The notes under the pieces are model-generated. The model was not told the origin of the DNA, did no database searches, and saw only the letters and a list, made by a program, of their open reading frames with translations. Of a DNA stretch of 25,225 bases, positions 22,789 through 25,225 are shown piece after piece (position 1 is the first letter of the stretch; each line of letters begins with the position of its first letter). The position numbers were made by a program, and so were the translations under genes. The DNA comes from Candidatus Moraniibacteriota bacterium (lineage in GTDB: Bacteria; Patescibacteriota; Minisyncoccia; Moranbacterales; UBA9337), in NCBI GenBank assembly GCA_003507475.1, contig DNVQ01000020.1:1-25225 (forward strand), written 5' to 3'.

Positions 22789-24267
22789 TTATTTTTTTAA
22801 TATTTTTTTAAATAAAAGCAGATCATCTTTGGTGATTGCTCTTAAATTATACATTATTTCTAAATAAATTAAAAATAGAGTAATGCCTAAGGGGATAAAA
22901 GTATAGATATTGGCTGGAATATAATAAGCTAAGGCGTATAAAATTATTCCTGAGGTACCCACCTTAAGTATTTCTGTGGAAATGAGGGAGGCATTAAAAT
23001 GTTTTTTTATGTAATAAAGCATCACTATGGTTATTAAGAAAGAAGTGATAGCGGTAGCCCAAGCTGAGCCCACAATTCCCATTTTTAAAATAAGAAAATA
23101 GTTTAAAATAATATTTAAAATAAGGCCGAAAAATGAAATAGATGTCGAAACCATGGTTTTACCTCCACCGTTGGCAGCAAAACTCAAAACATAAAATATA
23201 GTTAAAAATCCTACGCCAAAAACTAAAATTGACATGGGAAGCGCTCCGTCTAAATACTTTACTCCATATAAAAGTTCTAAAATTTCTCTTGAATAAATAG
23301 ATATCAAAATTACCATCGGAGTTAAAAGTACGAGCATGATATGGAGAGCATTATTGACGATTTCTTTGGCATTAGTTAGTTTATTGCTGGCGCTTTTTCG
23401 CGACACCATAGGCAAAAGAAAAACAGTCATGGCATAAAAAATATAGTAAGGGATGCGACCCACCGTTAGAGAAGCATTGTATATCCCCGTTAAAGCGTCG
23501 TCGTTGAGAATGCCTTTTACTAAATATAAATCAATACTGATAAGCAATTCATAGGCCAAAAAGAAAACAACAATTTGCCAACCATAGTTTACCAATTTTT
23601 TCCAATCAAAATTTGTTTCCAGGTCTTCACTTTTGGGTACTTGAGCAATTTGGGTTTTTATTTTTTTATCAATTATAAATTTATCAATTAAAAAAGCCGC
23701 TGTAAAAACAGCAAAGGGCGCAATAATGTAGCCTGCAATGGAGCCATATAGTCCAAAGATAAGAGCGAGTCCAATTACCGAAATGATTCGTAAGATCGAG
23801 CGAATAGTTTTGAGGGTGGCTTGAATATTAAATTTATGAAGACCAGTGTAATAAGAAAAATAAAAAGAAGCTGCAGCAAAAGCTGGGATTATCAAAGAAG
23901 AAAAGCGAAAAAGTGGAGTGAGAGACTCGTCTTTTAGCAAGCTTGAAATTAAAGGGGCACTCAGATAAAAAATAACTGTAATGCAAGCAATGAGAATAGT
24001 TTGAATAATTATCGCTTGTTTTTTTATTTTTAAAATCAAGCGGGGATTGGTTTCAAATATCTCGCTGATATATTTGGCCATGGCAGTCGGAATTCCATTG
24101 CCGATAAGGATAATTACCATAGTAGTAATAGTAATGATAATTCCATAGCGACCATAATCAGCCGGTCCCAAGACTCTTCCCAAGATTGAATGGATGATGA
24201 AGCCTGAAAGATTAAAAATAATTTCCGAAACAGTGACCCAGAGAGCGGATTTGGCGATATTAGACAT
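22789..24267 (-). CDS. Wzx-type polysaccharide flippase (MOP superfamily)
   Basis: 492 residues with about 12-14 membrane segments and no soluble domain. It would flip lipid-linked oligosaccharide across the cytoplasmic membrane. The N-terminus SALWVTVSEIIFNLSGFIIHSILGRVLGPADYG, with the following YGRYGI and GNGIPTAMAKYISE, is the classical start of this family (PF01943-like). The second half has AYELLISIDLYLVKGILNDDALTGIYNASL and the mid-chain Arg/Lys-Ser region LPMVSRKSA. MurJ belongs to the same superfamily but is less likely given the glycosyltransferase neighbours. The start codon lies 166 bases after the kinase-like gene, across a repeat-filled gap. Confidence 0.92.
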   Translation of the reverse strand: MSNIAKSALWVTVSEIIFNLSGFIIHSILGRVLGPADYGRYGIIITITTMVIILIGNGIPTAMAKYISEIFETNPRLILKIKKQAIIIQTILIACITVIFYLSAPLISSLLKDESLTPLFRFSSLIIPAFAAASFYFSYYTGLHKFNIQATLKTIRSILRIISVIGLALIFGLYGSIAGYIIAPFAVFTAAFLIDKFIIDKKIKTQIAQVPKSEDLETNFDWKKLVNYGWQIVVFFLAYELLISIDLYLVKGILNDDALTGIYNASLTVGRIPYYIFYAMTVFLLPMVSRKSASNKLTNAKEIVNNALHIMLVLLTPMVILISIYSREILELLYGVKYLDGALPMSILVFGVGFLTIFYVLSFAANGGGKTMVSTSISFFGLILNIILNYFLILKMGIVGSAWATAITSFLITIVMLYYIKKHFNASLISTEILKVGTSGIILYALAYYIPANIYTFIPLGITLFLIYLEIMYNLRAITKDDLLLFKKILKK

Positions 24268-24277
24268 AAGCTTTAAT

Positions 24278-24405
24278 TTTTAATTTCGAATTTTTAATTT
24301 CGAATCAATTTTAATGATTAAATTTAAAAAAGTATTTAAGTCATCAGTCATCTATGAACAGTCATCAAAATACAGATATCTTCTGACTCTGATGACTGAT
24401 GATTT
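24278..24405. repeat. ATTTCGAATTTTTA and GACTGATGA word repeats
   Basis: Two tandem copies of TTTTTAATTTCGAA (24278-24304) are followed by AGTCATCAGTCATC, CAGTCATC and GACTCTGATGACTGATGA (24341-24405). Opposite orientations in one gap give hairpin potential. Confidence 0.8.
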
Positions 24406-24433
24406 TTTAGCTAGATTACTTTCCTGCTTCGTA

Positions 24434-25060
24434 TTATATGATATGCATTACGTGGCTCAGGACTTTTTGTTGCACAATATCTAGACTTTCATTGCCGTTT
24501 ATAATTTTCATTTCAAAAATAGGAGCCAACCTATCGTAGATTACTTTTTTATCAATTAAATATTGCAAACCTTGGTCAGGCACGCGGTCGCGACTTATTA
24601 TTAGTTGCGGTTCAGTTTGAAGATAAAGGCAAACGTCTGGTCGAATTATTGAATATTTATTTTTTCCTTCTTTTTTGGATAAATATTCCAGATTAATTAA
24701 TGTATCATAAAAACATCTGTCAGACACAAGATAATCAAAGTTTGCTCGCTCCAATTCTTTTAAAAGCACTTTAAATCTGATTAAATCAATTCGTAAAAAA
24801 ATTTTGCGCAAAAATATTTGCAAAAAATTTGCCTTAGAAACACTAAATCTTTCTTTTTCAGATTTAAACTTGCATTTTTTGGTCAGCTTGCAGATTAAAC
24901 AGTATTTATTTTTAAAATCATTAATTTTATTAGCCAAAGAAAAGTTGATAGCATGAAAATAAAAAACCTTTTTACCTTGATTTTCCAGGTAATTCTTTAG
25001 TAAGTTTATTTGAGTTGATTTTCCGCTACCGTCGAGGCCGGAAATGGTTATAATCTTCAT
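24434..25060 (-). CDS. Thymidylate-kinase-like P-loop kinase
   Basis: 208 residues from the ATG at 25060, which puts the P-loop GLDGSGKST at residues 8-16 as in dTMP kinases. An earlier in-frame ATG at 25150 would add 30 residues translated from repeat-like sequence and is rejected. DRCFYDTL (Asp114-Arg115) corresponds to the DR motif that contacts the substrate, and RPDVCLYLQTEPQLIISRD to the lid-side strand. An insertion holds three cysteines (Cys54, Cys57, Cys63) in YCLICKLTKKCK, not typical of dTMP kinase. Proteins of this superfamily also appear in glycan loci with unclear roles, so the substrate may not be dTMP. It leads the minus-strand genes seen here. Confidence 0.8.
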   Translation of the reverse strand: MKIITISGLDGSGKSTQINLLKNYLENQGKKVFYFHAINFSLANKINDFKNKYCLICKLTKKCKFKSEKERFSVSKANFLQIFLRKIFLRIDLIRFKVLLKELERANFDYLVSDRCFYDTLINLEYLSKKEGKNKYSIIRPDVCLYLQTEPQLIISRDRVPDQGLQYLIDKKVIYDRLAPIFEMKIINGNESLDIVQQKVLSHVMHII

Positions 25061-25225
25061 AGTAATGGTTATATTTAACTTTTTTTGACCTAGTGCTTGT
25101 TGATTGGCTAAATTACAATCTCCAAGAAACAAGCAATAAGCAATATCCAATTATCAAATTGCTAAAACGTGTTTTTGTAATTTTGATTTTGTCTGGAAAT
25201 TGTTTCTTGTGATTTGGTGCTTCTT
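25061..25225. other. Gap at the window end with word repeats
   Basis: It contains AAGCAATAAGCAATATCCAA and further words such as TGTCTGGAAATTG and TTGTGATTTGGTGCTTC. No gene is seen, but the interval may be cut by the window edge. Confidence 0.5.

Noticed and set aside
3569..24405. CRISPR array interpretation of the word repeats
   Set aside because: Repeat units are short and degenerate, spacers are not of constant length and no cas gene is present.
25061..25150. 30-residue N-terminal extension of the thymidylate-kinase-like protein
   Set aside because: It would place the P-loop unusually far from the N-terminus and is encoded by repeat-like gap sequence.
1..25225. TGA recoding as in Gracilibacteria/Absconditabacteria
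   Set aside because: Long conserved genes such as pnp, nusA and tig are open with no in-frame TGA and use GGN for glycine and TGG for tryptophan; stops are TAA or TAG.

Overview
The window looks like a chromosomal segment of an AT-rich member of the Candidate Phyla Radiation (Patescibacteria), most likely a Parcubacteria-type lineage. This is inferred from gene content and style: short single-copy housekeeping genes, type IV pilus PilB and PilC encoded apart from each other, a decayed DHH phosphoesterase beside nusA, many membrane glycosyltransferases, no recognisable Shine-Dalgarno sequence before most starts, and TAA stops nearly everywhere. There is no sign of TGA recoding. No rRNA or other strong taxonomic marker is present, so the lineage is only a guess.

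Layout. On the minus strand, 1-3154 holds pilB (its 3' part lies outside the window) downstream of a DHH-fold protein that has lost its metal ligands. A divergent promoter region (about 3200-3615) with an attenuator-like hairpin leads into nusA and trigger factor (3616-6172, plus strand). These are followed by clpP, pilC and a tRNA cluster (initiator Met, a second CAT tRNA, Asp). Just after tRNA-Asp lie a perfect 24-bp palindrome, a small GIY-YIG protein gene and an unknown 258-codon gene, an accessory-looking patch. Next come pnp with its own promoter and terminator, and a membrane-anchored protein of unknown function.

The interval 13911-15283 has no credible protein gene and sits where plus-strand and minus-strand genes converge. 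It holds two DnaA-box-like 9-mers, a good promoter, several long hairpins, a bidirectional terminator with alternative pairings, and GC-rich palindromes. I propose one unassigned structured RNA here, roughly 14106-14580.

From 15284 to 25060 every gene is on the minus strand and the set reads as a surface glycan locus: a thymidylate-kinase-like protein, a Wzx-type flippase, a secreted parallel beta-helix protein and three GT-C membrane glycosyltransferases. Two of these are tandem paralogues, and one carries an in-frame palindromic repeat. The genes are separated by gaps of 150-250 bases, not tightly packed.

The most unusual global feature is the content of the gaps. Many are filled with short degenerate near-repeats of a few words (GACTGATGA, ATGCTTCATGTT, TTAACGAATTAACG, ATTTCGAATTTCG, CAGTTACTGATTAC). 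The same words recur at distant gaps and are nearly absent from genes. I do not recognise a described element class that explains them.
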